From: Pseudomonas lactis
GTDB taxonomy: Bacteria; Pseudomonadota; Gammaproteobacteria; Pseudomonadales; Pseudomonadaceae
Direction of reading: 5' to 3'
Length of the DNA: 64,000 bases
NCBI RefSeq assembly: GCF_001439845.1
Contig: NZ_JYLO01000004.1
Location: 248,001 to 312,000 of the forward strand
Part shown: positions 51,073-60,465 of the stretch, piece by piece
How positions within the stretch are numbered: position 1 is the stretch's first letter
How the letters are laid out: every line of letters starts with the position of its first letter
Notes under the pieces: generated by a model
Seen by the model: only the letters and a program-made list of their open reading frames with translations
Database searches by the model: none
Told to the model about the DNA's origin: nothing
Made by a program: the position numbers and the translations under genes

Positions 51073-53103
51073 ATGCCCCGCCAATGCGACTTGCGTTTTA
51101 CCTTCGTCCCCTTGAAAGGCGATGCCTTCGACGTGGTGTCCTTCACGCTTGAAGAAGGCCTGTCCCAGCCGTTCAAACTGGAACTGCAACTGGCCAGCCA
51201 CAACGCGGCCATCGACTTCAATCGGGTACTCGACTTGGCGGGGTTATTCACCATATGGCGTGGTGAAACCCCAGTACGTTACGTCCATGGCCTGGTCAGC
51301 CTGTTTACCCAGGGCGACACCGGTTTTCGTCGCACCCGCTACACAGCCGTCATCGAACCGACCCTGGCGCGTTTCGACCTGCGTTCCAACTGGCGCATCT
51401 TCCAGGGCCAGACTGTGCCCGACATCATCACCAGTGTGCTGGCCGAGCAAAAACTGACCGACCTGCGCCGCGAAATCTGCTTCGACCACCAACCTCGTGA
51501 ATACTGTGTACAGGCCGGCGAAACCGACCTCGCCTTCATCGCCCGGCTCGCCGCCGAGGAAGGCCTGCTCTACACCTTCGAACACCGCGCCGACGGCCAC
51601 ACCCTCGTCCTCACCGACCGCGTCGGCGGCCTGGGTACCATCGGCACGCACAAACATTGCCCCGTGATCTACCAACCCATGGCCGGCGGCGATGCCACGG
51701 AACCGGCCTTGACCCGCTTTCACTACACCGAACAAGTACGCACCGCCCGCCAGGTACAACGCGACTACACCTTCACCCACCCGCGCTACGACCAGCAGCA
51801 CACCGCCACCGGCGACCAGGACCTGAAAAACCAGCACAAGGACTACGAGCGCTACGACTACCCCGGCCGCTACAAACGCGACATCGCCGGCCAACCCTTC
51901 ACCAAGACTCGGCTCACCGCCCTGCGCAATGACGCCAAACTGGCGCACCTGGCCGGTGACGACGCACGCCTGCAACCGGGGCTGGCGTTCGACCTCAACG
52001 AGCATCCCCGCGAAGACTTCAACGACCGCTGGCGCACCATCGCCATCACCCACGAAGGCAAACAGCACACCAGCTTGGAGGAGGAGGCATTTGGAAGCGG
52101 CCACGGCACGTCTTATGAAATGACCGCCACCGCCATCCGCTGGACCTCCGACTGGAAAGCCCCGCTGCGCGACAAACCCTGCATCGACGGCCCGCAGATT
52201 GCCACGGTGGTTGGGCCGCCAGGGGAAGAGATTTATTGCGATGAATGGGGCCGGGTCAAGGTGCAGTTCCCGTGGGACCGTTCGGATAAAAACAACGACC
52301 AGAGCTCGTGCTGGATTCGTGTGGCTCAGGGTTGGGCCGGTGCGACCTGGGGCGCCATGGCCGTGCCGCGCGTGGATCAGGAACTGATCATCAGCTTTTT
52401 GGATGGCGACCCTGACCAGCCCATCGCCACAGGTCGTACCTACCGCGAGACCAATCTGCCGCCGTATGAGCTGCCCAAACACAAGACGCGGATGACCATC
52501 AAGAGCCAAACCCATAAAGGCAATGGCTTCAATGAGCTGCGTTTTGAGGATGAGCTAGGGCACGAGGAGGTGTTTATCCATGCTGAAAAGGACAAGAACG
52601 TTCATGTCAAACATGACAACACAACGTTTGTAGGTAATAACCGCAAAGAAGAAGTAGGCAATGACGAGCAGATCACTATCGGGAACGACCAGTCCCACGT
52701 GATCGGCCGGGACCACACGCTCTCGTCGGGACGTGACCATGAGACAACTGTCGGTCGGGATCGCAGTGAGCGGGTCGGCAATAACCGCTACGACACCACA
52801 ACAGCCAACCACCACAGCGAAGTGGGCGGCCACTGCCAGCAAACGATCTCGGGGCAACATCGTCTAACTGCCGGCCAAGGCATACACCACACCACCACGG
52901 TCTACCAACTGCAAGCCAGTGAGCGTGTGGTCTTCCAAAGCCCGGGAGGTAGCCTCACGCTCGACGCGCAAGGCATTCACCTCAATGGCATAGCGATAAC
53001 CCTGCGTGGCCCGGTCAACGCCACAAACCCAGGCAACGGCCAAGCCCTGAAGCTGCAGCTGCAGCCCGAAACAGGTCAGGCCTGTGTGGAGAAAAACCGA
53101 TGA
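51073..53103 (+). CDS. vgrG: T6SS spike protein VgrG, second copy
   Basis: A 676-residue VgrG. Its first about 480 residues are nearly identical to the VgrG at 36522-38957, including CDEWGRVKVQFPWDRSDKNNDQSSCWIRVAQGW, but it keeps the 28-residue block ending in YERYDYPGRY that the other copy lacks. The needle region has short repeats (NNRKEEVGNDEQITIGNDQSHVIGRDHTLSSGRDHETTVGRD). The C-terminus is short (ATNPGNGQALKLQLQPETG). It overlaps the DUF4123 adaptor gene (ATGA) and should deliver the VasX-like effector that follows. Confidence 0.95.
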   Translation: MPRQCDLRFTFVPLKGDAFDVVSFTLEEGLSQPFKLELQLASHNAAIDFNRVLDLAGLFTIWRGETPVRYVHGLVSLFTQGDTGFRRTRYTAVIEPTLARFDLRSNWRIFQGQTVPDIITSVLAEQKLTDLRREICFDHQPREYCVQAGETDLAFIARLAAEEGLLYTFEHRADGHTLVLTDRVGGLGTIGTHKHCPVIYQPMAGGDATEPALTRFHYTEQVRTARQVQRDYTFTHPRYDQQHTATGDQDLKNQHKDYERYDYPGRYKRDIAGQPFTKTRLTALRNDAKLAHLAGDDARLQPGLAFDLNEHPREDFNDRWRTIAITHEGKQHTSLEEEAFGSGHGTSYEMTATAIRWTSDWKAPLRDKPCIDGPQIATVVGPPGEEIYCDEWGRVKVQFPWDRSDKNNDQSSCWIRVAQGWAGATWGAMAVPRVDQELIISFLDGDPDQPIATGRTYRETNLPPYELPKHKTRMTIKSQTHKGNGFNELRFEDELGHEEVFIHAEKDKNVHVKHDNTTFVGNNRKEEVGNDEQITIGNDQSHVIGRDHTLSSGRDHETTVGRDRSERVGNNRYDTTTANHHSEVGGHCQQTISGQHRLTAGQGIHHTTTVYQLQASERVVFQSPGGSLTLDAQGIHLNGIAITLRGPVNATNPGNGQALKLQLQPETGQACVEKNR

Positions 53104-54035
53104 GGCCGGCGAGCGTCCAGGCGTTCGTGGCCGAACAGCATGCGCCCGATGCCACCCTGTATTTATTACTCGACCCCTTGGCCGACTGCGCCGCAGACGA
53201 TCCATTACGCATAGAGGTATTGCGCCAAACGCTCGGCGACGATGCCGTCACGCCTGTGCATCGGCCCGATCTGATCCATACGCCGTCGGCCTGCCCAGCG
53301 CTGGTGGCCCTCGCGACACCCGGAACTTCGCCGTCGCAGGAACTATTGGCGCTATCTGCCTTACGCGCTCATGAGGAGATGGATCGTCACAAGCGTTACG
53401 TGTGCGGCTGGCTCAGTAGCAGCGCCCCCTCCCAGGAGCTAAGTGCCCACATCGTTTCGCTCGGGCTACTGCCCTCGAAGCAAGGCCAAGTGTTTTTCCC
53501 GATCCATGAGCCCGTTCGGCTGGAGTTGTTGGCTGGCACCTTCGACAAAAATGAGGGGCCCTGGTGGCCAATTCGACGCTGGTTCCTGCCCACAAGCAGC
53601 GGTGCCGGCAGCGTATTGGTGGGCGCGCCCGAACGTCGCACCGTACCGGGCAGCCACACGACGGCGGTACAGCAGGACGCCCCCTTGGTTGCGGCCTTGT
53701 TGAGCGGTTGGCGTCGCGCACTCCAATTGCCGCTGGCGTATGCCCCGGCTCGCTGGAGCGGCCCTACTGCGCTGCCGCCCCAAGCGGCGGCACAAGCCTA
53801 TATCCATATCCAGCAAGCCCGTCAGCTTGGGCTTAGCCGCCAGGACGACATCCTGACACTCGCCTTGCATCGCCTGATGCTGCATCCGCATCTGCACCAG
53901 CACACCGGCTTTCGCGCCGTGATTGAACAAGCGGTTCAGGGGCAAGCGCCGCTCAGCCAACTGCTGGTCCCCTACAACGACATCGCCTTGCAAAGGGCAG
54001 TGTCGGACCTGACCTATGCCGGAGCACCTCAATGA
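53100..54035 (+). CDS. DUF4123 T6SS effector chaperone/adaptor (Tap/TEC)
   Basis: A 311-residue protein placed between vgrG2 and a large effector with ATGA overlaps on both sides, the standard position of DUF4123 adaptors. The N-terminal part (LYLLLDPLADCAADDPL...) and the central RLELLAGTF...WWPIRRWFLP region resemble DUF4123 cores. The second half (QARQLGLSRQDDILTLALHRLMLHP) is helical. DUF4123 proteins load the adjacent effector onto the cognate VgrG and are not themselves secreted. The assignment leans on gene position as well as sequence. Confidence 0.75.
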   Translation: MRPASVQAFVAEQHAPDATLYLLLDPLADCAADDPLRIEVLRQTLGDDAVTPVHRPDLIHTPSACPALVALATPGTSPSQELLALSALRAHEEMDRHKRYVCGWLSSSAPSQELSAHIVSLGLLPSKQGQVFFPIHEPVRLELLAGTFDKNEGPWWPIRRWFLPTSSGAGSVLVGAPERRTVPGSHTTAVQQDAPLVAALLSGWRRALQLPLAYAPARWSGPTALPPQAAAQAYIHIQQARQLGLSRQDDILTLALHRLMLHPHLHQHTGFRAVIEQAVQGQAPLSQLLVPYNDIALQRAVSDLTYAGAPQ

Positions 54036-57000
54036 CCTTGGGCACACAACTGGGCATCGTTATAGCCGAAACCGCCGTTTCAAACGATCAATGCAAAGCC
54101 TGCCAACGTAAAGGGTTACCCATCCTGCCATTGCGCCACGCACTGGTGCCGCGCTCACCGAATGAGCCAGTGCGTCCGGATACCGTGCATATCGATACGC
54201 GCCTGGGCTTGCGCACCTTGCGCGCCGGCTACCTGTATGTCTTGCTCGATCGCAAAACCTGGCAGGCTTACCAGATCAGCCCGGACGGTTATCTACGTCA
54301 ATTCAACCCCTACGCACCGCCGCCTGCCAACGAGACCCCGCTGTCCGATGCGTGCGTCGCGGCCAACCACGACTGCCCGGCCTCGTTCCTCAACATCGAC
54401 ACGGACAAACACACCCAAGCGTGGCTGGCCTTTGCCAATGACCCGTGGCCCGCCAGCGTGCTGGACGCCTACAAGGCCGGTCAGGCTTCAGAGCGGTTCC
54501 AGACACTCGACCTCGCCAGCGCACGCGACAACCCCGCCAGCGTTGGCCTGGCCATGACCGATGAAAACCTGCAGGTGGACAAGCAGGTTTACGAATACCA
54601 GCACCACCCGACAAGCCCATTGCCCATCCCTACCGAACCCGACTGGCGTTTTTATGAGCATCCCCCGCAAGAGGCAGCCCCAAGATTCGACAGCGTGCAC
54701 GGTTTCCATAGCCGCGCCCATCGCCTGGGCGCGCTGAAGGGCTTCCTGCGCAGCGCCATCCCACAGCACAAGCTCCAACAAGGCGTCCTCGCGTTTGTAC
54801 TGGATGACATCATTGGTCTTGTGCAGGAGCTCAACGACACGCGCAACCGCTGGGTGCAACAGCGCCAGGCCTGGATGAACGACCCGGACCGGGCTTATCG
54901 CTACCAGACCTCTCAGTTATTGCTCGCCATTCGCGAAGTTCATCGCGAACAGGCAGAAGGCCAGACGCCCCTAGCGGCGTCTGTCGAGCCCATGACCGGC
55001 GATGGCCCTCCGGTATTTTCCAGCCCTGAGCAGCAACGCGAGCGGATCGTCCAGAAGCGCACACTCGCCCACAACCAGAAACTGGAAGAGCGCTACGATG
55101 AACAGAGCCGTGCCCTGTTTCACCAACTGTATGAGCAGGAATGCGCCAACTATCAGCGTTACATCGACCAAAGCGCACACGCCTACGCGGCAGCGTGCCG
55201 CTCCAGCCTGTTCGTGTGTGTCGAGCAAAATGACTACGACGGTAATGACCGCCCATCAGGACGGGCCTACAGCCAGACCATGGCGCTGTGCCTTGAAGGT
55301 GGTATCAGTGAAGCGCCCGCGAGTCAAGATAACGGCCATACCGCCTCCCTGTGGAGTGAATGGCTGAACGACCCAAAGAGCCCGATCTACCGCGCCCTTC
55401 TCTTGCGTGACAAAGGCTTGCTGGCCGATCTGTTGCCCAGTTTCAATGCAACAGGTGATGGCGACTGGAACGACAGCGAAAAGCTCTACTCCACCCTTAC
55501 CAAGCTCATCGCCAACGACGACTTCAAGCAGCATGTCCGCCCCCGTCTACAGCACGCCATGGCGCAGCTTCTCGGCGCCCTCAATGCCGCTGCTGCCCGC
55601 TTGCAACCGTCACTCGGCCCTGGCGTGGGGCGGGCGGTTTCGCGTCTCAACAGTGCCAGCCAACTGCTCTACAACGGCATTCATCTGACCGAACTCAAGG
55701 TGAAGATGAAGCTCGGTGAATACTACGCCCTGCAATGCGAGCACCTGCGCAACCTGCAACGCAAGGCCGCGGATGCCATCGACCGCACCTGGGAAGGCCT
55801 CAAGGACGAGTTGGGCAAAACCGACGAAGAGGCCCGCAAGGTGCGCAGACAGGTGCGCCCGTTGATTCAGGGCGGCCTGCTCAGCCTGGCAGTGCTGGAC
55901 CCAAAAATAGCCAACCTCAGCGTGACCCTCAGCGTCTGGGTGGAAGGCCAGGTCACCGAGCTGCAGGACAGCCTGATGCGCCAGGCCAACCTCGGCGTGG
56001 ACCAACTGGGCAAAGGTGCCCACGCTGCGCTAGTCGAAATCGCAATTGGGGTTGGCACCCTGGACCCGCAGGCGCGCAAGGTGTTGCAGGGGGTCAAGGT
56101 GTCCTCGTACCTGGCGGCTGGATGGGTTCGCACCGGCTTTACCGGGCTGCGTGGCGCGGTCGGCAGTAGCGAGTTTTTGATGGCGATGGGCGGGATGTAC
56201 CTGCTTAGCGACTCGCTGAACAAAAGTCTCAAGGAAGCGGAGAAAGCCATGGGCGAAAAGGCCGTTGAGGCCAGGTTGGCGGTGTATGGCAGTAGTTTGG
56301 GGGTGTTGGGTGGAGGGGTGGAAATTGTAGGTATTGCACTGGAAAAGGGGGCGGTTCAGGTGCAGAAGGCGGGCAGCTTGTCTGCCCAGGCGATGACTGC
56401 AGCAAGAGCGACTTCACGGGTGGGCAACGTATTCGTACGGGCTGGAGGGAGTATTGGTGCTGTGGCGGGATTGTACGATGCGACGCGAGCGGGGTTTGCT
56501 GCTAATCGTACTTGGAAGGGGGGTGATACTTCCGCTGCATCAAAATATTTATTCTCTGCCATGATTTCCGGTTTGGGAGCAGGCGCTGGCGTTTGGGCCG
56601 CTGCTACGGCTGCTAGTACCCTGCTTGGTCCGCTCGGTATAGCAATATTTCTCGGTATAGCAGGGTACGGGCTATACAAATGGGCCGAAGGAGGAGAGTC
56701 AACACCTCTTGAACGTTGGGCACGCCGCTGTTTTTTCGGCGCACACAATGAAGACCCGCCCATTCACTGGAAGAAACCTGAACACGCACACATCGCCATC
56801 GCCGAGCTCAATGCCGCGACCATTGGCGTTGAGGCCGGCGTCAACTTCCGCTTGCGAATCGTCGATAGCGGCTCTCATGGCTGGGGCGGCCCCATGGGTA
56901 GTGTGGGCGCACAGGTCCATGAACAGAACCTCGAATATCGCCTGGTTCTGCCGTTCTTCGATGCCAACCGGTCGGCCTATCGCTGGTCACTGACGGTTCA

Positions 57001-57358
57001 TCGTCACGGCGATGGCTCGGCCAACGAGTACACCGGCGGCGAAGTGCTGGCCGAAGGCGAGTTGAATCCTCCCACCCTGGCAACCGCCGCCAGCGAACGC
57101 CGAGCGGCGCTGGCTGTGCCCAAACGTCCGAACAAGCCTGACTACCGGGCCGACAGCACCCTGCCCACGCAGGAAGTTCGCACCGTCTCGTTGGCCGATG
57201 CCCGTACCTCGCAGGTCAACGATATCAAAGGCGCGGTTGTACTGTTGCCCGACCGCCGTCGACACAACATTGAAGCGGCGACCTTGTCGGTAACCTACTG
57301 GCCCGATCGCGACATTCACGATGCCTACGCCGAGCTCATCTTGATGGATAGCTTGTAA
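54032..57358 (+). CDS. VasX-like T6SS effector, putative pore-forming toxin
   Basis: A 1,108-residue effector. The N-terminus has the features of the VasX N-terminal domain: NDQCKACQRKGLPILPLRHAL with a CxxC pair (Cys21, Cys24), then GLRTLRAGYLYVLLD. The middle is helical. Hydrophobic segments at about 711-730, 753-775 and 839-884 (including GLGAGAGVWAAATAASTLLG and GPLGIAIFLGIAGYGLYKW) resemble colicin-type pore domains. The last about 200 residues are soluble. It would insert into the inner membrane of target cells. DUF4123 adaptor upstream and two membrane-protein immunity candidates downstream support this. No enzyme motif was seen. Confidence 0.83.
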   Translation: MTLGTQLGIVIAETAVSNDQCKACQRKGLPILPLRHALVPRSPNEPVRPDTVHIDTRLGLRTLRAGYLYVLLDRKTWQAYQISPDGYLRQFNPYAPPPANETPLSDACVAANHDCPASFLNIDTDKHTQAWLAFANDPWPASVLDAYKAGQASERFQTLDLASARDNPASVGLAMTDENLQVDKQVYEYQHHPTSPLPIPTEPDWRFYEHPPQEAAPRFDSVHGFHSRAHRLGALKGFLRSAIPQHKLQQGVLAFVLDDIIGLVQELNDTRNRWVQQRQAWMNDPDRAYRYQTSQLLLAIREVHREQAEGQTPLAASVEPMTGDGPPVFSSPEQQRERIVQKRTLAHNQKLEERYDEQSRALFHQLYEQECANYQRYIDQSAHAYAAACRSSLFVCVEQNDYDGNDRPSGRAYSQTMALCLEGGISEAPASQDNGHTASLWSEWLNDPKSPIYRALLLRDKGLLADLLPSFNATGDGDWNDSEKLYSTLTKLIANDDFKQHVRPRLQHAMAQLLGALNAAAARLQPSLGPGVGRAVSRLNSASQLLYNGIHLTELKVKMKLGEYYALQCEHLRNLQRKAADAIDRTWEGLKDELGKTDEEARKVRRQVRPLIQGGLLSLAVLDPKIANLSVTLSVWVEGQVTELQDSLMRQANLGVDQLGKGAHAALVEIAIGVGTLDPQARKVLQGVKVSSYLAAGWVRTGFTGLRGAVGSSEFLMAMGGMYLLSDSLNKSLKEAEKAMGEKAVEARLAVYGSSLGVLGGGVEIVGIALEKGAVQVQKAGSLSAQAMTAARATSRVGNVFVRAGGSIGAVAGLYDATRAGFAANRTWKGGDTSAASKYLFSAMISGLGAGAGVWAAATAASTLLGPLGIAIFLGIAGYGLYKWAEGGESTPLERWARRCFFGAHNEDPPIHWKKPEHAHIAIAELNAATIGVEAGVNFRLRIVDSGSHGWGGPMGSVGAQVHEQNLEYRLVLPFFDANRSAYRWSLTVHRHGDGSANEYTGGEVLAEGELNPPTLATAASERRAALAVPKRPNKPDYRADSTLPTQEVRTVSLADARTSQVNDIKGAVVLLPDRRRHNIEAATLSVTYWPDRDIHDAYAELILMDSL

Positions 57359-57513
57359 ACCACAGCCTTGGATGAACTTGGCATGGGCATTTGCCTACTT
57401 TTCCCATGGCAACAATCGCTGGTGATCATCAACAGTGTGCCGGCTTACTGGTTGTCTGCTGCCCGCTTGAAGCAAAGGTAAAAAAGCTCTCAACCCCAAC
57501 TGGAACTACTCCA

Positions 57514-58317
57514 ATGCTATTCACAACACCTTTACTCGACAAACCTGCTCCTGGCTGGAAGCACGATCTGCCGGGACCAAACGAGTCGCCTTCCAATGAA
57601 CCGTATCCCCCCGTACTATCGAATCCACCCAATTATGTTGACGATGTGTATCTCGAACTAGCGCGCGCGACTATGAGAGTTCGTGGAGTTGGTGTTTGGA
57701 TGGTTCCTTTCATCTTTCTATTGTCTCTAGGCTTTCCGGCTACGCTGGTTGCTTTTGCAGTTAAAGAGCATAGTGCCCCCCCTACCTCTCTCGTTTTAGT
57801 AGCATTTTTTGGACTCATCACAGCTTTGTGGCTAGGGATTTACTTCTGGCGAATGGACGTTGCCCCTCCCCGCGACGAACCCATCCGCTTTAACCGCTTC
57901 CGACGCAAAGTCTACGTCTACCGCTTTTACCGCGACGGCCTCAGGCCCTTCAGCCGCACCGCCTGGGGCGTTCGGGCCGAAGTCTATGACTGGGATAACC
58001 TGCGTGCCGAAGCCTGCAGTGTGTACGGCCCCATGGGCAGTGGCGGCCTCATCGAAACCGTCACCCTTGCCGTGGTGAAACCTGGCACCCACCAGGTAAT
58101 AGATCGTTTTCATTTCGCCCACGAAATTCAACAAGGCGAAATGTACTGGGCCATGGCCCAACTATTCATGCAACAAGGCCCGCAAGCCCTGCCCGCTTTT
58201 CCCCGCCCACCTCGTGACTGGAACAACGAAGACGTGAGCTTCAATCTCGCGCGTCGCTTGGCCCCCAAAGTGCGATGGCCAGCCGAACTAGACCTGGAGT
58301 CACGCACCGCGCCCTGA
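57514..58317 (+). CDS. Putative inner-membrane immunity protein, first copy
   Basis: A 267-residue protein with two adjacent transmembrane helices (GVGVWMVPFIFLLSLGFPATLV, then LVLVAFFGLITALWLGIYFW; about 59-112) between cytosolic N- and C-terminal parts. The C-terminal part (RMDVAPPRDEPIRFNRFRRKVYVYRFY) resembles DUF6708-type proteins found beside VasX-like toxins. It is nearly identical to the next gene except in the membrane hairpin. A start at 57391 is possible, but the two copies align from the ATG at 57514, which is preceded by TGGAAC in both. It probably protects the cell against the pore-former upstream. Confidence 0.75.
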   Translation: MLFTTPLLDKPAPGWKHDLPGPNESPSNEPYPPVLSNPPNYVDDVYLELARATMRVRGVGVWMVPFIFLLSLGFPATLVAFAVKEHSAPPTSLVLVAFFGLITALWLGIYFWRMDVAPPRDEPIRFNRFRRKVYVYRFYRDGLRPFSRTAWGVRAEVYDWDNLRAEACSVYGPMGSGGLIETVTLAVVKPGTHQVIDRFHFAHEIQQGEMYWAMAQLFMQQGPQALPAFPRPPRDWNNEDVSFNLARRLAPKVRWPAELDLESRTAP

Positions 58318-59198
58318 CTACAAGCCATCAACCGAAGCGGCCTCGATACAACAGGCTAAAGATTACAAGCGGCGTTCACCCCGAACTTGGAACAGCTCAT
58401 CATGGTATTTAAAACACCTTTACTCGACAAACCTGCTCCTGGCTGGAAGCACGATTTGCCGGGGCCAAACGAATCGCCCTCCATTGAACCGTATCCTCCC
58501 GTACTATCGAATCCGCCCAATCATGTTGACGATGTATATCTTGAACTGGCACGCGCCACCGTGCGAACTCGCGGGATTGGAGTCTGGATGGCTCCTTGTA
58601 TGTTTCTGTTTGCTCTCATTCCTCCCATCACTTGGATCGTTATCCTTATAGCGACTGGAGATATACCTTCGTTTGTATTTCATTTCTTCGGTCTCATCGG
58701 ATTTATCACCCCCCTATGGGGAAGCGTGTTTATCTGGAGAATGGACGTTGCCCCTCCCCGCGACGAACCCATCCGCTTCAACCGCTTCCGACGCAAAGTC
58801 TACGTCTACCGCTTTTACCGCGACGGCCTCAGACCCTTCAGCCGCACCGCCTGGGGCGTTCGGGCCGAAGTCTATGACTGGGATAACCTGCGTGCCGAAG
58901 CCTGCAGCGTGTACGGCCCCATGGGCAGTGGCGGCCTCATCGAAACCGTCACCCTTGCCGTGGTGAAACCTGGCACCCACCAGGTAATAGATCGTTTTCA
59001 TTTCGCCCACGAAATTCAACAAGGCGAAATGTACTGGGCCATGGCCCAACTGTTCATGCAACAAGGCCCGCAAGCCCTGCCCGCTTTTCCCCGCCCACCT
59101 CGTGACTGGAACAACGAAGACGTGAGCTTCAATCTCGCGCGTCGCTTGGCCCCCAAAGTGCAGTGGCCGGCCGAAATAGACCTTGAGTCACGTACAGC
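57853..59198 (+). repeat. Tandem duplication of immunity genes with near-identical 3' halves
   Basis: The segment 57853-58270 is repeated at 58741-59158 with an offset of 888 bases and, by eye, only about four substitutions. The 5' ends of the two genes (57525-57660 and 58413-58548) are also very similar. Only the central membrane-hairpin stretch between them (about 57670-57850 and 58558-58738) has diverged strongly. Confidence 0.85.
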
Positions 59199-59205
59199 CT
59201 CTTGA
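58402..59205 (+). CDS. Putative inner-membrane immunity protein, second copy
   Basis: A 267-residue paralogue of the preceding gene, with the same length, N-terminus (TPLLDKPAPGWKHDLPGPNE) and C-terminal half. The membrane hairpin is different: GIGVWMAPCMFLFALIPPITWIVILIATG, then FGLIGFITPLWGSVFIW. As pore-former immunity usually works inside the membrane, the divergent hairpin is a likely specificity determinant. It may match a related pore-former not present here. The ATG 58402 was chosen to match its partner; an in-frame start at 58387 would add 5 residues. Confidence 0.75.
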   Translation: MVFKTPLLDKPAPGWKHDLPGPNESPSIEPYPPVLSNPPNHVDDVYLELARATVRTRGIGVWMAPCMFLFALIPPITWIVILIATGDIPSFVFHFFGLIGFITPLWGSVFIWRMDVAPPRDEPIRFNRFRRKVYVYRFYRDGLRPFSRTAWGVRAEVYDWDNLRAEACSVYGPMGSGGLIETVTLAVVKPGTHQVIDRFHFAHEIQQGEMYWAMAQLFMQQGPQALPAFPRPPRDWNNEDVSFNLARRLAPKVQWPAEIDLESRTAS

Positions 59206-59339
59206 GGTTCCGTCAATGCGAATCAGCCTATAACGGATGAATCAGGTGGGTTGATTGAACACTTCCGCACGCTGTCGGAAACCGACCGGGTGGCGATGCG
59301 CTATTTGACCTGCGCCTTCAAGGAGGTGTCCCGTTTTTG
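59206..59339 (+). pseudogene. Relic of a small regulator-like gene
   Basis: Directly after the second immunity gene, the same frame stays open for about 44 codons without a proper start and ends in GGLIEHFRTLSETDRVAMRYLTCAFKEVSRF. This tail matches the C-terminal part of the small protein at 59589-59780 (ERLIHYYRSLSDEDREAVRCLLYAVKE). It looks like the remaining 3' end of a related gene. The 249 bases that follow, to 59588, hold no gene I can support. Confidence 0.5.
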
Positions 59340-59588
59340 ACAGGCTCGCACCTCCCCACCGCCAATCTGACCAGGGATACCAGTTTGGCGGGCTCTCCGC
59401 TCAATCGCACCTTCAAACCGGGTTTGAAAGATCGCTCCTACACCGTTGCCAAGCCCTTCCGACAGCCCCTTCTGAAAAACTCAGCAGTCACAAAAAATGA
59501 CGAGCTCTTTCTTACAATAAACGTTATGTATTCAGTTGTTCCGGGCAAGAAGCCCACGTCTCCATTCATCTCATAAAGAAATAGGGTC

Positions 59589-59780
59589 ATGCTAAATACT
59601 TCGTTTTTTCCCTCATTACGCACCGCCCCCGGCACATCCCTGCGGCCCCGCCAAATCAATCGAGAAGAAGAGCGCTTGATCCACTACTACCGCTCATTGT
59701 CGGATGAGGATCGTGAAGCGGTACGCTGCCTGTTGTATGCGGTCAAGGAAACCAGCGGGGCCGAACGCCCTCACCCATAA
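59589..59780 (+). CDS. Small hypothetical protein (C-terminal part of an XRE-like regulator)
   Basis: A 63-residue protein with an acidic helical tail (EEERLIHYYRSLSDEDREAVRCLLYAVKE). This resembles the C-terminal extension after the DNA-binding domain of some phage- or island-type XRE regulators, but the DNA-binding part is absent. ATAGGG lies close before the ATG. It may be a short independent gene or a fragment. A second partial copy precedes it at 59206-59339. Confidence 0.5.
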   Translation: MLNTSFFPSLRTAPGTSLRPRQINREEERLIHYYRSLSDEDREAVRCLLYAVKETSGAERPHP

Positions 59781-59853
59781 AAAGTGACAAAGTCATGGGT
59801 CAGCGAACGATGAAGTACCTGCGGGGTTGGACACGTTGCCAAGAGCCGGCCCC

Positions 59854-60465
59854 ATGGAGCTTTTCTACCCAGCCAAAGCACGCCTGCCGACCCACAAGCA
59901 ACGCCATCACGTGCGTGATTGTGACCGCGACCTCGCCGTCGGAACGTTCGACCTTGCTAGAGTACGAAGCCCCATCGCCGTGGAGGAACTGCGCATCCCC
60001 ATGTCCGCCCTCCTCAGCCTTCAGCCACGATTTCCCTTCGGTGGCCTGACCATCTCCCGCTGTGTCGACGCGCTGACCCGACAGGATCTGCTCGACCCGC
60101 TTCCCTACGTGCGCCGGCACATCTGCGGCGACTGGGGCGATGTGCGCGCAGAGCATCGGCGCTACAACGACGCGGCTCTGAAACTTGGCGGTTACCTGCT
60201 GTCGTCCTATGTCATCAGTGACGGGTTGGACCTGTGTGTCTTCACGGAAGCGGACCGGAACCTTACGGCGGTTGCGGTTGGGGAATCCTGCTATGTGCTC
60301 CCGCAGGGCTCGCTACTCGCTTGTCGCCGGGAATTTTTCCCCAGCCCCTGTTTCCAGCCATTGTGCATTAACGCTCAACAGTCCTGCGATCCTATCGAGC
60401 TGCGAGTGCGGGATACCACGAGAAAACCAATTGGTCAGCCGCTGAGGGCTGATCTTCAGAAATAG
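59854..60465 (+). CDS. Island-type hypothetical protein with GDWGD motif
   Basis: About 203 residues. The core LPYVRRHICGDWGD, then NDAALKLGGYLLSSYVISDG and FTEADRNLTAV, matches from memory a family of small proteins carried by plasmids and integrative elements with the pattern RRH-GDWGD-ND-ALK-G-RLLS-Y-G-TEADR. Those proteins usually end soon after TEADR, whereas this frame runs on for about 60 residues in DNA that is antisense to the regulator gene on the minus strand, so the natural end may have been lost. No strong binding site is visible at the ATG. Function unknown. Confidence 0.55.
   Translation: MELFYPAKARLPTHKQRHHVRDCDRDLAVGTFDLARVRSPIAVEELRIPMSALLSLQPRFPFGGLTISRCVDALTRQDLLDPLPYVRRHICGDWGDVRAEHRRYNDAALKLGGYLLSSYVISDGLDLCVFTEADRNLTAVAVGESCYVLPQGSLLACRREFFPSPCFQPLCINAQQSCDPIELRVRDTTRKPIGQPLRADLQK

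Noticed and set aside
59337..59576. 79-codon plus-strand open frame after the relic
   Set aside because: No binding site, no recognisable domain and unusual composition; probably noncoding.
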